Part shown: positions 24,233 through 33,379 of the stretch, piece by piece
Layout of the letters: every line of letters begins with the position of its first letter
Position numbering within the stretch: the stretch's first letter is position 1
From: CALVGQ01 sp031551965
GTDB lineage: Bacteria; Bacillota_I; Bacilli_A; Erysipelotrichales; Erysipelotrichaceae
DNA: 45,492 bases
Direction: 5' to 3'
Assembly (NCBI GenBank): GCA_031551965.1
Contig: JAVBMW010000037.1
Location: forward strand, 1-45,492
Program-made: the position numbers and the translations under genes
Notes under the pieces: generated by a model
What the model was told of the DNA's origin: nothing
Databases searched by the model: none
The model's input: only the letters and a program-made list of their open reading frames with translations

Positions 24233-26080
24233 TTAATCTTTCTGTTTTACTTTTCTTTTTTTACCGTGAAGCAGAATTCCCGCAAATGGTGCAATTCTCA
24301 CTTCAATTGATGTAGTATGACGATGTGCTGCAATTTTTTCAACTTTTAACGGTTCAAAATTACACATATTACATCCTTCATAAATATCTTTTTCGGTATT
24401 CATGACCTCAGTATACTTAGTACACTGTGGCACCCCTAAACGATAGTTTTCATAACTGCTCGGAGTCATATTCAAGATAATAACAAATATATTGTTTGCA
24501 TCTTCTCTTATATAAGTATAAATTGACTGATCCGCATTATCCGCATCGATCCACTTAAAGTTTGTAGGATCATAATCATAGGAGCTTAAAGCTGGATAAT
24601 ATAAATGAGTTTTTGAGATATCTTCAAAATAGCGCGCAAAGGCTGCATGTCTTGAATAATCTAATAAAAACCAATCGTTTTCCCTTTTTTCATCAAATTC
24701 TCTGAACATTCCTAGTTCATTCCCCATGAAGTTCAATTTTTTACCTGGATGAGTGAACTGATAAAGATAAAGATTTTTTGCCTGAGCAAATTTTTGATCA
24801 TAATCTCCCCACATCTTATCCACAATCGTTTTCTTACCATGGACCACTTCATCATGACTCAAAGGCAATAGAAACCTTTCAGAATAAAAGTAAGCCATTG
24901 AGAAAGTAAGTTTATGATGATTGTATTTACGATAAATCGGATCCAATTCATAATACTTCAAGGTATCGTTCATCCAACCCAAATCCCACTTATAATCGAA
25001 TCCTAGTCCCTGTTCAAAAGTAGATGCCGTTACCTTAGGAAAATCACTGGAATCTTCCGCAATAAGTACTACATTTGGAAAAGCAACAGATAAATAATAA
25101 TTTAAACGCCTGATAAACGCAAGCCCACCTTCGTTAACTCCACGATTTTTATTTCCACTCCAAAATATTACATTACTGATCGCATCCATACGAATACCAT
25201 CTATATGATATTTATCACACCAAAAAGCGACAGAGCTCATTAAGAAAGAACGTACTTCTTCTTTCCATAAATCAAAATTCATTGTACCCCATTCACTCAA
25301 TGCATCTTCAGTTCTTGAGTATTCAAAACATGGTGTACCATCGAAATAACGTAGTCCATGAGCATCTTTGACAAAATGTACAGGCACAACATCCATAATT
25401 ACCGCAACGCCTTGTTTATGACATTCATTTACGAAATTCATAAAATGCTTCGGATCACCATAACGTGATGTACAACTAAAGTAACCTGCAACCTGATAAC
25501 CCCAAGATCCATCAAAAGGATGCTCATTCAAAGGCATCAACTCAATATGAGTAAATCCTTTTTCTTTTACATAGGGAATCAATTCCGTAGTAAGTTGATC
25601 ATAGGTATACCAAGAGCCATTGTCAGTACGCCAAGAACCTGCATGAACTTCATAGATATTCATTGGTTTACTGTAGTCTTTTTTATTCGCTTTGATCCAT
25701 TTACTATCAGTCCATTTATAATCATCTAAATCAACGACAATACTCGCCGTCTTAGGTCTTACTTCACTATAAAATGCGAATGGATCAGATTTATCTTGCC
25801 ATACCCCATCTGCACATTCTATGCGGTAACAATATAATGACCACTCTTTCAGCCCAGGCACAAAGACACTGAATATTGACGAATCAAGACGATCCATCCA
25901 AACAATATTTTCTCCCCAATTATTGAAATCACCTACAACCTGTACATTTCTGGCATTGGGTGCCCAAACTGTAAAACGAACTCCAATTTCTGGTTCATAA
26001 CTGATATGTGCACCAAAAAGACGATAGGCATCAATCGAATGACCTTGATGAAAACTTTCCATTATTTTACTTTTACTCAT
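24233..26080 (-). CDS. glgB: 1,4-alpha-glucan branching enzyme
   Basis: A 615-residue GH13 enzyme forming alpha-1,6 branches in glycogen. The N-terminal CBM48-type domain (about 10-115; VRFTVWAPNARNVQVVGDFN) leads into the barrel, with EVHAGSWR, GIRMDAISNVIFW carrying the nucleophile Asp (near 300), LIAEDSSDFP with the acid Glu and LSHDEVVHGK with the third carboxylate. The C-terminal beta domain is short. It lies between the phosphoglucomutase and glgP. A branching enzyme without glgC or glgA beside it is noteworthy, since branching implies synthesis genes elsewhere. Confidence 0.95.
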   Translation of the reverse strand: MSKSKIMESFHQGHSIDAYRLFGAHISYEPEIGVRFTVWAPNARNVQVVGDFNNWGENIVWMDRLDSSIFSVFVPGLKEWSLYCYRIECADGVWQDKSDPFAFYSEVRPKTASIVVDLDDYKWTDSKWIKANKKDYSKPMNIYEVHAGSWRTDNGSWYTYDQLTTELIPYVKEKGFTHIELMPLNEHPFDGSWGYQVAGYFSCTSRYGDPKHFMNFVNECHKQGVAVIMDVVPVHFVKDAHGLRYFDGTPCFEYSRTEDALSEWGTMNFDLWKEEVRSFLMSSVAFWCDKYHIDGIRMDAISNVIFWSGNKNRGVNEGGLAFIRRLNYYLSVAFPNVVLIAEDSSDFPKVTASTFEQGLGFDYKWDLGWMNDTLKYYELDPIYRKYNHHKLTFSMAYFYSERFLLPLSHDEVVHGKKTIVDKMWGDYDQKFAQAKNLYLYQFTHPGKKLNFMGNELGMFREFDEKRENDWFLLDYSRHAAFARYFEDISKTHLYYPALSSYDYDPTNFKWIDADNADQSIYTYIREDANNIFVIILNMTPSSYENYRLGVPQCTKYTEVMNTEKDIYEGCNMCNFEPLKVEKIAAHRHTTSIEVRIAPFAGILLHGKKRKVKQKD

Positions 26081-26104
26081 AAAATACCCCTTTCTAATAA
26101 GAAA

Positions 26105-27793
26105 TTAAGCTAATTTTTGTTTCATTTCTTCTTGATAGGCTTTGGTTTTAGTTTTAACTTCTTCTTGTGTGTTTCCTTTTACGCAGAAATAAATTTTACA
26201 TTTAGGTTCAGTTCCTGATGGACGCACAGCGATCCAACTTCCATCTTCTAAATAATATTTCAATACATCACTGACTGCGAAACCATCAAGTGATAAACTT
26301 TCACCATTGATAACTTGTTTCTTTAATAAATAGTCTTCCGATCTTACAACTTTTACACCATTTACTTCAGGAACACCATTTACTCTTAAAGAGTTCATGA
26401 TTTCTTTAATTCGCATAGCACCTTCTTTACCCATTAAAGTAATCGATACTTGTGTTTCATCATAAGTTCCATGTTCTTTATAACATGCGTTTAAAACATC
26501 AACTAATGTCTTTCCTTGTGCTTTATAAAAACACGCAGCTTCCGCCAACATTAAACAAGCTTGTGGAGCATCTTTATCTCTTACAAATGGAGAAATTAAA
26601 GAACCATAACTTTCTTCATAACCAAAGACATAATTCTTTTGGCCATTTTCTGAATATTTTTGAACCTTTTCACCAATAAATTTAAATCCTGTTAAGGTTT
26701 TTTCAGTTTCAACACCATATTTAGCAGCGATTTTTTCACCTAGATCACTTGTCACAACAGTATTGAACATCACCGGATTTGATGGCATTTTATTAAGTTC
26801 AACTAACTGCGATAAAATATATTCAATCAGAACAGATCCACTTTGATTTCCAGTAAGTAAAACATATTCACCTTGATGAAGTACCCCTACTCCCATTCTG
26901 TCTGCATCCGGATCACATACCAAAATCAAATCCGCATTGTTTTTAGCAGCATACTCTAAAGATAGTGTATATGCACCTTTTTCTTCAGGGTTTGGAGTCT
27001 CAGTGTTTGAGAAATCAGGATCTGGTGAACATTGTTCCACAACAGGAATAAAATTATACCCACAGCGACTATATAACTCTTGAACAGGTACATTTGCAGT
27101 TCCATGTTCCGGAGAAAAGATAATCTTCACTAGTGATTTATCTACTTCAGGATGAAGTTGAATTTTTAACACTTCTTCATAATATTTTTCATCAGTTTCT
27201 TTACCGATCATTGTGATCAATGATTTTTGTTCCAAAGTACAAGTTGGATCAATTGATAATTCATCTTCAATCGCATTTACATTATTGATTACTTGTTCAG
27301 CTAAAGCAGGAACCAACTGACATCCTTGTTCATCATAAAGTTTATATCCATTGTATTCTTTTGGATTATGACTTGCCGTGATCATGATTCCACCAAAGCA
27401 ATTGTATGTACGAACCGCAAAGCTCAACTCTGGAGTTGGTCTTAAACTTTCAAATACATAACTTTTAATTCCATTTTTAGCAAGCAAGTTTGCTGAATCA
27501 ATTGCGAATTCATATGACATATGACGATTATCATACCCAATCGCAATTCCTCTTTCCATCGCTTCTTTTCCATTTCCTACAATATAATTCACAAAACCTT
27601 GGGTAGCTTTACGAATCGTATGAACATTAATACGATTTGTCCCAACACCCAAAAGACCTCTCATACCAGCGGTCCCAAATTCAATATTTGTATAAAAAGC
27701 GTCTTCAATTTGTTTTTCATTCATTATAAGTAATTCTTGTTTCAGTTTTGAATCTAAATTTGGATGATTTAACCATTTGTCTTTCAATTGCAT
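26105..27793 (-). CDS. Phosphoglucomutase/phosphomannomutase family
   Basis: A 562-residue alpha-D-phosphohexomutase interconverting glucose-1-P and glucose-6-P. The phosphoserine loop TASHNPKEYNGYK is near residue 135, the metal loop CDPDADRMG near 290, and the sugar-binding and phosphate-binding loops GYEESYGS and RPSGTEPK are conserved. The length fits the PgcA type of Firmicutes. As first gene of the glycogen operon it links glycogen degradation to glycolysis. AGGAGA precedes the ATG. Confidence 0.95.
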   Translation of the reverse strand: MQLKDKWLNHPNLDSKLKQELLIMNEKQIEDAFYTNIEFGTAGMRGLLGVGTNRINVHTIRKATQGFVNYIVGNGKEAMERGIAIGYDNRHMSYEFAIDSANLLAKNGIKSYVFESLRPTPELSFAVRTYNCFGGIMITASHNPKEYNGYKLYDEQGCQLVPALAEQVINNVNAIEDELSIDPTCTLEQKSLITMIGKETDEKYYEEVLKIQLHPEVDKSLVKIIFSPEHGTANVPVQELYSRCGYNFIPVVEQCSPDPDFSNTETPNPEEKGAYTLSLEYAAKNNADLILVCDPDADRMGVGVLHQGEYVLLTGNQSGSVLIEYILSQLVELNKMPSNPVMFNTVVTSDLGEKIAAKYGVETEKTLTGFKFIGEKVQKYSENGQKNYVFGYEESYGSLISPFVRDKDAPQACLMLAEAACFYKAQGKTLVDVLNACYKEHGTYDETQVSITLMGKEGAMRIKEIMNSLRVNGVPEVNGVKVVRSEDYLLKKQVINGESLSLDGFAVSDVLKYYLEDGSWIAVRPSGTEPKCKIYFCVKGNTQEEVKTKTKAYQEEMKQKLA

Positions 27794-27828
27794 TTTTTAT
27801 TCTCCTATATGTATGTATCTCTAAAAGC

Positions 27829-27837
27829 ATTATACCA
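27829..27837 (-). promoter_or_regulatory. Extended -10 promoter of the glycogen operon
   Basis: TGGTATAAT on the minus strand lies about 36 bases before the mutase start. An 11-bp palindrome TGCACAGTGCA (27858-27868) stands near the expected -35. The rest of the 27794-28025 spacer holds no gene that I can see. Confidence 0.5.
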
Positions 27838-28025
27838 CAAGAATCACAAAAATAGAGTGCACAGTGCATAACTTAATCATGTTTTATCAAAAATTAAATC
27901 AAACATTTTTTGTTTATTAACATATAAAAACTTGTTATTTGGTCAATAACTATTTAATCTCAGCATATGAACTATTTAGACAAAGAATCCACTAATCAAT
28001 TCAATTTTGCTACATAAAATTATTG

Positions 28026-28973
28026 TCAAACTACTTTGATCGTAAGAATAATCATTAATACATTAAAAGCAATAAATAAAATAGCCCAAATCCGCTTAAA
28101 AGCAAATGTATACAATTGGCTTGAGGAATTATTTTGAATTATATATACCTTTATTTTTTCCCTGTTTTTCCAAACCGAAGTTAATACGAAAATAAATAAA
28201 AGGCTAAATATTCCATAGAATATTTGAGCAACAATTTCTGAATTAATTAATATCAATAAACAAACTATAAAATTATTGATCATATGAAGCATTATAGACC
28301 ATTTTAGTGAATATTCGAGCGTAGTGTAAGCTAAAACAATTCCCATACAAGTTGCATTTAATCCTTGATTTATATTAGAATGAATCAATCCGAATAGAAT
28401 AGCTGAAACGATTATTGCAAAAATTTTACCATATTTACTGAACATTCGTAGCAAAGCACCTCTAAAAACAATTTCTTCACATATAGGTCCAATAACAGAA
28501 AGATAAATAAAAGTATTAAAAGTAATGGTATTATACGAAGAACCAAAACTCATTGTAGTATAGTCAAACGAGTTAAAAAGAGATTCAATAATAAGCTTCA
28601 TATAAATCAAAGCTGCATTAAAAGAAAAAACTAAAAGTAACAATTTCAATAAAGTTAATAATGTCATTTTATTTGAGACGTTAGTAATGTATTTCAGAAG
28701 TTCTTTTGGCTTACAAAAATACATGACAATAATAATTCCAAAAACAGCTGAAAAAAACACTGATAATTCAGCGGTGCTTTCCACAATATCAAACTTATCA
28801 AATTTTTGATTAATTGCCACGATAATTGAAAACAATATAGATCCAAAAAATAATGATATTTGATAAAAAAACATCATTTTAAATGGTTGATTCATTTCAC
28901 TTACAGAAGGAATTATAACTTTATCTTCTCTAATTTCTTCATCTATCTCCGAAACATTATTATCTAGATTCAT
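28026..28973 (-). CDS. CPBP-family intramembrane metalloprotease
   Basis: A 315-residue membrane protein of the CPBP (CAAX protease/bacteriocin-processing, ABI) family with eight or so hydrophobic segments. The three motifs are present in order: EEIVFRGALLR, FGLIHSNI and HMINNFIVC. These proteases act within the membrane; roles in peptide maturation or bacteriocin immunity are known for some relatives, but no such genes are nearby. Start is uncertain: ATG at 28973 or GTG at 28985, neither with a good binding site. The gene is poor in GC compared with its neighbours and stands alone. Confidence 0.85.
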   Translation of the reverse strand: MNLDNNVSEIDEEIREDKVIIPSVSEMNQPFKMMFFYQISLFFGSILFSIIVAINQKFDKFDIVESTAELSVFFSAVFGIIIVMYFCKPKELLKYITNVSNKMTLLTLLKLLLLVFSFNAALIYMKLIIESLFNSFDYTTMSFGSSYNTITFNTFIYLSVIGPICEEIVFRGALLRMFSKYGKIFAIIVSAILFGLIHSNINQGLNATCMGIVLAYTTLEYSLKWSIMLHMINNFIVCLLILINSEIVAQIFYGIFSLLFIFVLTSVWKNREKIKVYIIQNNSSSQLYTFAFKRIWAILFIAFNVLMIILTIKVV

Positions 28974-29194
28974 ATTTTTTCTCACATTTCTAATTTTAAC
29001 TTATTGAAAGAAATAGAGAATAGCCATTTATTATCTGAAATATATAAACGGCTATTCAACTTTACCTAATGAAATTATAAATCATATCCCTAAATCATTC
29101 AATATGTAGTACCGATTAATCAATTATGTGATTGCCTATTTTTTCAATATTTAAGTAGATAAGTATATAAGTTTTTTGACATAGTCAAGCAAAC

Positions 29195-29223
29195 AAAAAA
29201 AGGAAGCCCATATAGACTCCCTT
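29195..29223 (-). terminator. Terminator of the HPr gene
   Basis: AAGGGAGTC pairs with GGCTTCCTT (two G-U) around six bases, followed by a T run on the minus strand. Confidence 0.8.
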
Positions 29224-29244
29224 GTTTCTACCCATTTTAAACTA

Positions 29245-29511
29245 CTAAGCTACAACTTTTTGAGCGCGTAAAACTTCCTCAATAGTGTTCACTGCTACTT
29301 CTTCATCTTCACCTTCGCAAGAAATAGTGATTTCTGATTGAGTAGGGATTCCAAGTGACATAACACCCATGATTGATTTCATGTTGACTGAGCGACCTTT
29401 GTAAGTTACTTTTACTTCGCTTTTAAATTTGCTAGCTGCATTAACTGCTACTGTTGCAGGTCTTGCATGTAATCCTACTGGATCTACCACTAACACTGAA
29501 ATTTGTTTCAT
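29245..29511 (-). CDS. ptsH: Phosphocarrier protein HPr
   Basis: An 88-residue HPr that carries phosphate from enzyme I to the PTS IIA proteins. GLHARPA contains the active His15, and SVNMKSIMGVMSLGI contains the regulatory Ser46 that HPr kinase phosphorylates for CcpA control. Enzyme I is not adjacent, so ptsH is a single gene here, with its own promoter and terminator. GGAGG precedes the ATG. It would energise both PTS operons of this window. Confidence 0.97.
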   Translation of the reverse strand: MKQISVLVVDPVGLHARPATVAVNAASKFKSEVKVTYKGRSVNMKSIMGVMSLGIPTQSEITISCEGEDEEVAVNTIEEVLRAQKVVA

Positions 29512-29539
29512 TCGTCTTACCTCCGTAATAATTAACTAC

Positions 29540-29568
29540 ATTTTAACTCATTTTTAAAGCGTTTACAA
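29540..29568 (-). promoter_or_regulatory. Sigma-A promoter of ptsH with cre-like overlap
   Basis: TTGTAA (29563-29568) and TAAAAT (29540-29545) are 17 bp apart on the minus strand. TGTAAACGCTTTAA over the -35 resembles a cre site but lacks the conserved final C. Confidence 0.55.
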
Positions 29569-29593
29569 GTCTTGTTGCTGATTTGTTGTCAAA

Positions 29594-30070
29594 TTATTTG
29601 TGATATGGCTCGTTTCTAAGTATTTTATAACTTCTGTATATTTGTTCTACCAAAAACAAGCGAATTAGTTGATGTGGAAACGTTAAATCAGATAACTTCC
29701 ACCTAAAATTCGAACGATCAATAACTTCCTGTGATAAGCCCAAACTACCTCCGATCACAAAGGTGATATTACTAGTTTTATAAGTGGATACTTTATCGAG
29801 ATGAGATGCCAATTCTTCAGATTTGAGCGATTGTCCATGCAAATCAAGAAGGATCATATACTCGTCCTCTTTAATTTTAGAAAGAAGATTTTTTCCTTCT
29901 TTCTTCATTACTTCAACATTTTGTGCATCACTATTCGTTTGAGGAGCCATTAATTCTTCAACTTCAATGATTTCAATTTTGCTGTAGGGGCGAATCCTCT
30001 TCAAATATTCATCAATACATTGGATCAATGCTTTTTCTTTGCATTTTCCAACTGCGACAATTTTAATCAT
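29594..30070 (-). CDS. rlmH: 23S rRNA pseudouridine-1915 N3-methyltransferase
   Basis: A 158-residue SPOUT methyltransferase that modifies position 1915 of 23S rRNA. The SAM-binding knot is visible in FVIGGSLGLSQEVI and the C-terminus reads FPHQLIRLFLVEQIYRSYKI. Its start overlaps the end of htrA by eight bases, as in the conserved walJ-htrA-rlmH order of Firmicutes. Confidence 0.96.
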   Translation of the reverse strand: MIKIVAVGKCKEKALIQCIDEYLKRIRPYSKIEIIEVEELMAPQTNSDAQNVEVMKKEGKNLLSKIKEDEYMILLDLHGQSLKSEELASHLDKVSTYKTSNITFVIGGSLGLSQEVIDRSNFRWKLSDLTFPHQLIRLFLVEQIYRSYKILRNEPYHK

Positions 30071-31139
30071 GGATAAGCATTGTCACTTTCAATTCTTTCC
30101 CATCACGCAATAATATGATTTCAATTTCTTCACCAACATCCAGATTATATAATACTTTACGATAATCATTCATAGAATGGACTCTTGAAATATTTACTGC
30201 CGTTATGATATCTCCTATTAATAGTCCCGCTTCTTCACTTAAAGAACCACCTGCTACTTCTTTAATATAGATACCTTCAAGTTGATCTAAATTTATACTA
30301 TAGAAGCTTCTTTGATAGGCAGTCAACGCTGATACATCCACAGCATTGATTCCTAAACTAATACGTGTAACAGTTGAATTGACTAAAAGTTGTTCAACAA
30401 TAGATTTCAATTCATTACTTGGAACGACTAAGCCAATTCCAGTGCTATCATCACCGATTTTTTTTAGGGTCGTTATACCGACAAGTTCCCCCGCCATATT
30501 AATAAGCGGACCCCCACTATTTCCTTGATTAATTGCTACATCCGTTTGAATGAATAAAGATTCCCAATCCGCAATACCATCATCATTCGTGTCGATTGCG
30601 ATCATCCGATCAAGTCCAGAGATCATACCACCTGTTACTGTACCTCGCAACTCAGTTGAATAAGGATTTCCAATCGCAATGACATATTCACCCTTTTTAC
30701 ACAAAGTTGAATCAGTTAAGGTAAATGCAGGTGCTTTAAAATCGACTATCACACTCAACACCGCTACATCAGTCGTTTTATCCGAACCTAGCAAAGTTGC
30801 AGGTAAATATTGTCCATTATTAAAGAATATATAAACAGGGCTTATCGCTGTATCAACTACATGGGCATTGGTCACGATGATTGCTTCTGCATCCGTACTT
30901 GAGTATACAAAACCGCTACCCACAGAATTTATTTTGGTTCCGTTTACTGTAACTATACCTACAACTTTAGGTTCTGCATCACGGACTACTTCAGTGAAAT
31001 CCGTTGTAAAACCATTCACCATATTATTTATGATTGTAGTTTTTTCTAGATTAGCAGGATTTAATTTATTGAGTTGAAATGTCAAATAACCGTTCCAACA
31101 TATCAGTAACGCTATCACTACGACTAAAATCTTTTTCAT
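30063..31139 (-). CDS. htrA: HtrA/DegP-type serine protease
   Basis: A 358-residue membrane-anchored quality-control protease. One N-terminal membrane segment (about 3-23) precedes the trypsin-like domain with His93 (TNAHVV), Asp124 (TTDVAVL) and Ser208 (NQGNSGGPL). One PDZ domain follows (about 265-355). I start it at 31139 because AGGAGG lies eight bases upstream; the ATG at 31166 precedes that site. With this start the gene still overlaps walJ by 74 bases. It acts outside the membrane on misfolded proteins. Confidence 0.94.
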   Translation of the reverse strand: MKKILVVVIALLICWNGYLTFQLNKLNPANLEKTTIINNMVNGFTTDFTEVVRDAEPKVVGIVTVNGTKINSVGSGFVYSSTDAEAIIVTNAHVVDTAISPVYIFFNNGQYLPATLLGSDKTTDVAVLSVIVDFKAPAFTLTDSTLCKKGEYVIAIGNPYSTELRGTVTGGMISGLDRMIAIDTNDDGIADWESLFIQTDVAINQGNSGGPLINMAGELVGITTLKKIGDDSTGIGLVVPSNELKSIVEQLLVNSTVTRISLGINAVDVSALTAYQRSFYSINLDQLEGIYIKEVAGGSLSEEAGLLIGDIITAVNISRVHSMNDYRKVLYNLDVGEEIEIILLRDGKELKVTMLIHD

Positions 31140-31872
31140 TTTGATTCCCTCCTCTGCAAATTTCAAATTGTTTTGCTACCTGTAGCTCTACTTTTTCATT
31201 TAAAGGATGATTTTTTATTTTATCATAAATTGTTTCAAAAGCTAATTTGGGATCATTGGCTTCTTCACTCAAGTGAGCTAAAGTAATTTGCTTTGTACTT
31301 GGTCCTATCAAACCACAAAGTGCTGTTGCACAGTCTTCATTGCACATATGACCTTTATCAGAATAAATTCTTGATTTCAAACTATGTGGTCGATTGGTTT
31401 TCATCAACATCGGCACATCATGATTACTCTCTATGAAATAGTATTCTGCATTTTGCAGTAATTCCGTATATCTCTTTGGAATATATCCTGTATCTGTTAT
31501 ATATACAAGTTTTTCATCTTGCTGATAGATCACGTATCCCACCGTGTTTGGACTGTCATGAGAAACAGGAATCGCAATTATTCTTAAATCTTTAAACCTA
31601 TATTCTTTTAAGGGTTCTATTTTTTTTACCCCATCATAATCTGCACAACCAAAAAGTGGTTTGTTTTTCATTAAGTTAATTGATCGAATATGATCATAAT
31701 GTGTATGAGTGATAAAGACTGCATCGATTTGATCCAGTCTACAGTTGATTTCATTACATCTTTCTTTTATATATTTTTGGCTAGCTCCACAATCGATCAT
31801 TATTGTACACTCTTCAGTTTGAATAATACTACAATTTCCCTTGGAGCCACTGCATAGACTTGCAAATTTCAT
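31066..31872 (-). CDS. walJ: WalJ/YycJ metallo-beta-lactamase-fold hydrolase
   Basis: A 268-residue MBL-fold protein with the metal motif THTHYDH (His56, His58, Asp60, His61), then HDSPNTVGYVI and further metal ligands such as SNHD and AHLSEEAND. The C-terminal 25 residues overlap the htrA start region. YycJ affects DNA repair or cell-division-wall coordination in relatives. The usual walRK genes are not upstream; the M23 peptidase gene takes that place. Confidence 0.93.
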   Translation of the reverse strand: MKFASLCSGSKGNCSIIQTEECTIMIDCGASQKYIKERCNEINCRLDQIDAVFITHTHYDHIRSINLMKNKPLFGCADYDGVKKIEPLKEYRFKDLRIIAIPVSHDSPNTVGYVIYQQDEKLVYITDTGYIPKRYTELLQNAEYYFIESNHDVPMLMKTNRPHSLKSRIYSDKGHMCNEDCATALCGLIGPSTKQITLAHLSEEANDPKLAFETIYDKIKNHPLNEKVELQVAKQFEICRGGNQNEKDFSRSDSVTDMLERLFDISTQ

Positions 31873-31873
31873 A

Positions 31874-33379
31874 CTAACAGTTCAAATATCCATTGCATGG
31901 ATTTTTACGTACACCATAATATTCTATAAAGAAGTGAACATGCGGTCCAGATGCTTTACCGGTCATACCGATTTGACCAATAACCGTTCCTTTTTCTACT
32001 TTCATTCCAACATTAAAGAATCCTGGTTTATTCATATGACCATAATATGATGTATATCCATTACCATGATCAATAACCATATAGTATCCATTGATCGGAT
32101 GCCATGAGTTTACTTTAATCGTTCCATGGTCGGCCGCATATAAATTACCATAACGATTGTAAGCATTTTGAATATCTACTGCTTGGTGACCTGCATAGCA
32201 TCCCCAACGACAACTGATACGCGGATAATCTACTGGCCATCTGAATTTACCTGTTCCAATACCTTCTACATACTTCGTTCCATATAATACTTCACGACGA
32301 ACCGGTTTTTTAGTTTCGATTCTTGATATAATTTCCGATTTATAGTAAATTCCATTTATCCATGTTTCTTGACGCTTAACGTTTTCACTTCCGTTTTCTT
32401 CTTCTTGGATTACTCGTTCAAGCCCTTCACGTAATGTTTTATCTTCAGTATAGATCGTTCCTTCTGGGTAAACAATTTCTTTAGAAATGGATTCCGTAAC
32501 TACTACTACACTAATTGGTGATTCAAAATATCGAACATTAAGTTCAAGACCTGGAGGTACCAACTCGTCTGTCAATGATAAAACGCCTGGATTTAAGGTA
32601 ACCAACTGCTGAACTGATAGACCGTTTTTACTTCCGATACCATCGATCATGTCATACTCTACAACTGTATAAATTTTTGGGGTAGGATCATCACCATAAC
32701 AAAAATAACTAAATACTTCTTCCATACTAGTCATAATATTATTCGGAGCTGCAAGAGCTGTTGTAACTGTCATTTCTTCTAAGATTTCAATCGATAATTC
32801 ACGGCTACCATAAGTTTTCAATTCCGGAGTTTGTTTCTTGATCGCAAGTAAATCCAATGTGGTTTGCGATATGAAGTTCAATAAATAACGATCGCGTGCA
32901 TTATAAAAATCTTCAATATCTCTGACATATATTGTTGCATACACACCTTTATCATCAGAAAACTCAATTGCATTTGTTTTGATCGCGAAAAGATTATTCT
33001 TATTTAGATAATCACAAATTTGTGGATCAACATTTTCATAATCTAAATTAGTGATTTCTTTACTTATGTATATATTTTCACCCAATCCCATTTCAGCATC
33101 GGGGAATTTACTTTGATAACTCGCATAATATACTTCATTCAATAATGATTCAATTTTTTTATAGTCTGTGACTACACCAATAAGTTTACCAGAATCGTAT
33201 ATTTTAACGATTTCAATCGTAGTATTTAATACTCCATCCACTTTTTGAGTAATAATACTGTCTTCCTTTATAAAGGCGGTCACATAGGTTTTTACCGTTG
33301 AATTACTTACTGTCATAAATGTAATGATAGCACTTAATACTAAACCTGCAGCCAATATCAAAATTTGTTTAGATTTCAT
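31874..33379 (-). CDS. M23 peptidase with LysM-like and G5 domains
   Basis: A 501-residue cell-wall endopeptidase of the LytM type, exported and membrane-anchored by a segment at about 5-25. A LysM-like domain (about 235-285, PKIYTVVEYDMIDGIGSKNG) and a G5 domain (about 330-370, TWINGIYYKSEIISRIETKK) precede the M23 domain (about 380-500). There the zinc ligands lie in GHQAVDI and GPHVHF. The domain layout resembles known spore or vegetative wall hydrolases of Firmicutes. Its start overlaps dnaB by 11 bases, so it is part of the housekeeping operon. Confidence 0.9.
   Translation of the reverse strand: MKSKQILILAAGLVLSAIITFMTVSNSTVKTYVTAFIKEDSIITQKVDGVLNTTIEIVKIYDSGKLIGVVTDYKKIESLLNEVYYASYQSKFPDAEMGLGENIYISKEITNLDYENVDPQICDYLNKNNLFAIKTNAIEFSDDKGVYATIYVRDIEDFYNARDRYLLNFISQTTLDLLAIKKQTPELKTYGSRELSIEILEEMTVTTALAAPNNIMTSMEEVFSYFCYGDDPTPKIYTVVEYDMIDGIGSKNGLSVQQLVTLNPGVLSLTDELVPPGLELNVRYFESPISVVVVTESISKEIVYPEGTIYTEDKTLREGLERVIQEEENGSENVKRQETWINGIYYKSEIISRIETKKPVRREVLYGTKYVEGIGTGKFRWPVDYPRISCRWGCYAGHQAVDIQNAYNRYGNLYAADHGTIKVNSWHPINGYYMVIDHGNGYTSYYGHMNKPGFFNVGMKVEKGTVIGQIGMTGKASGPHVHFFIEYYGVRKNPCNGYLNC

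Noticed and set aside
28026..28973. CPBP protease as bacteriocin immunity gene
   Set aside because: No bacteriocin precursor, modification or transport gene lies nearby; only the general family call is supported.
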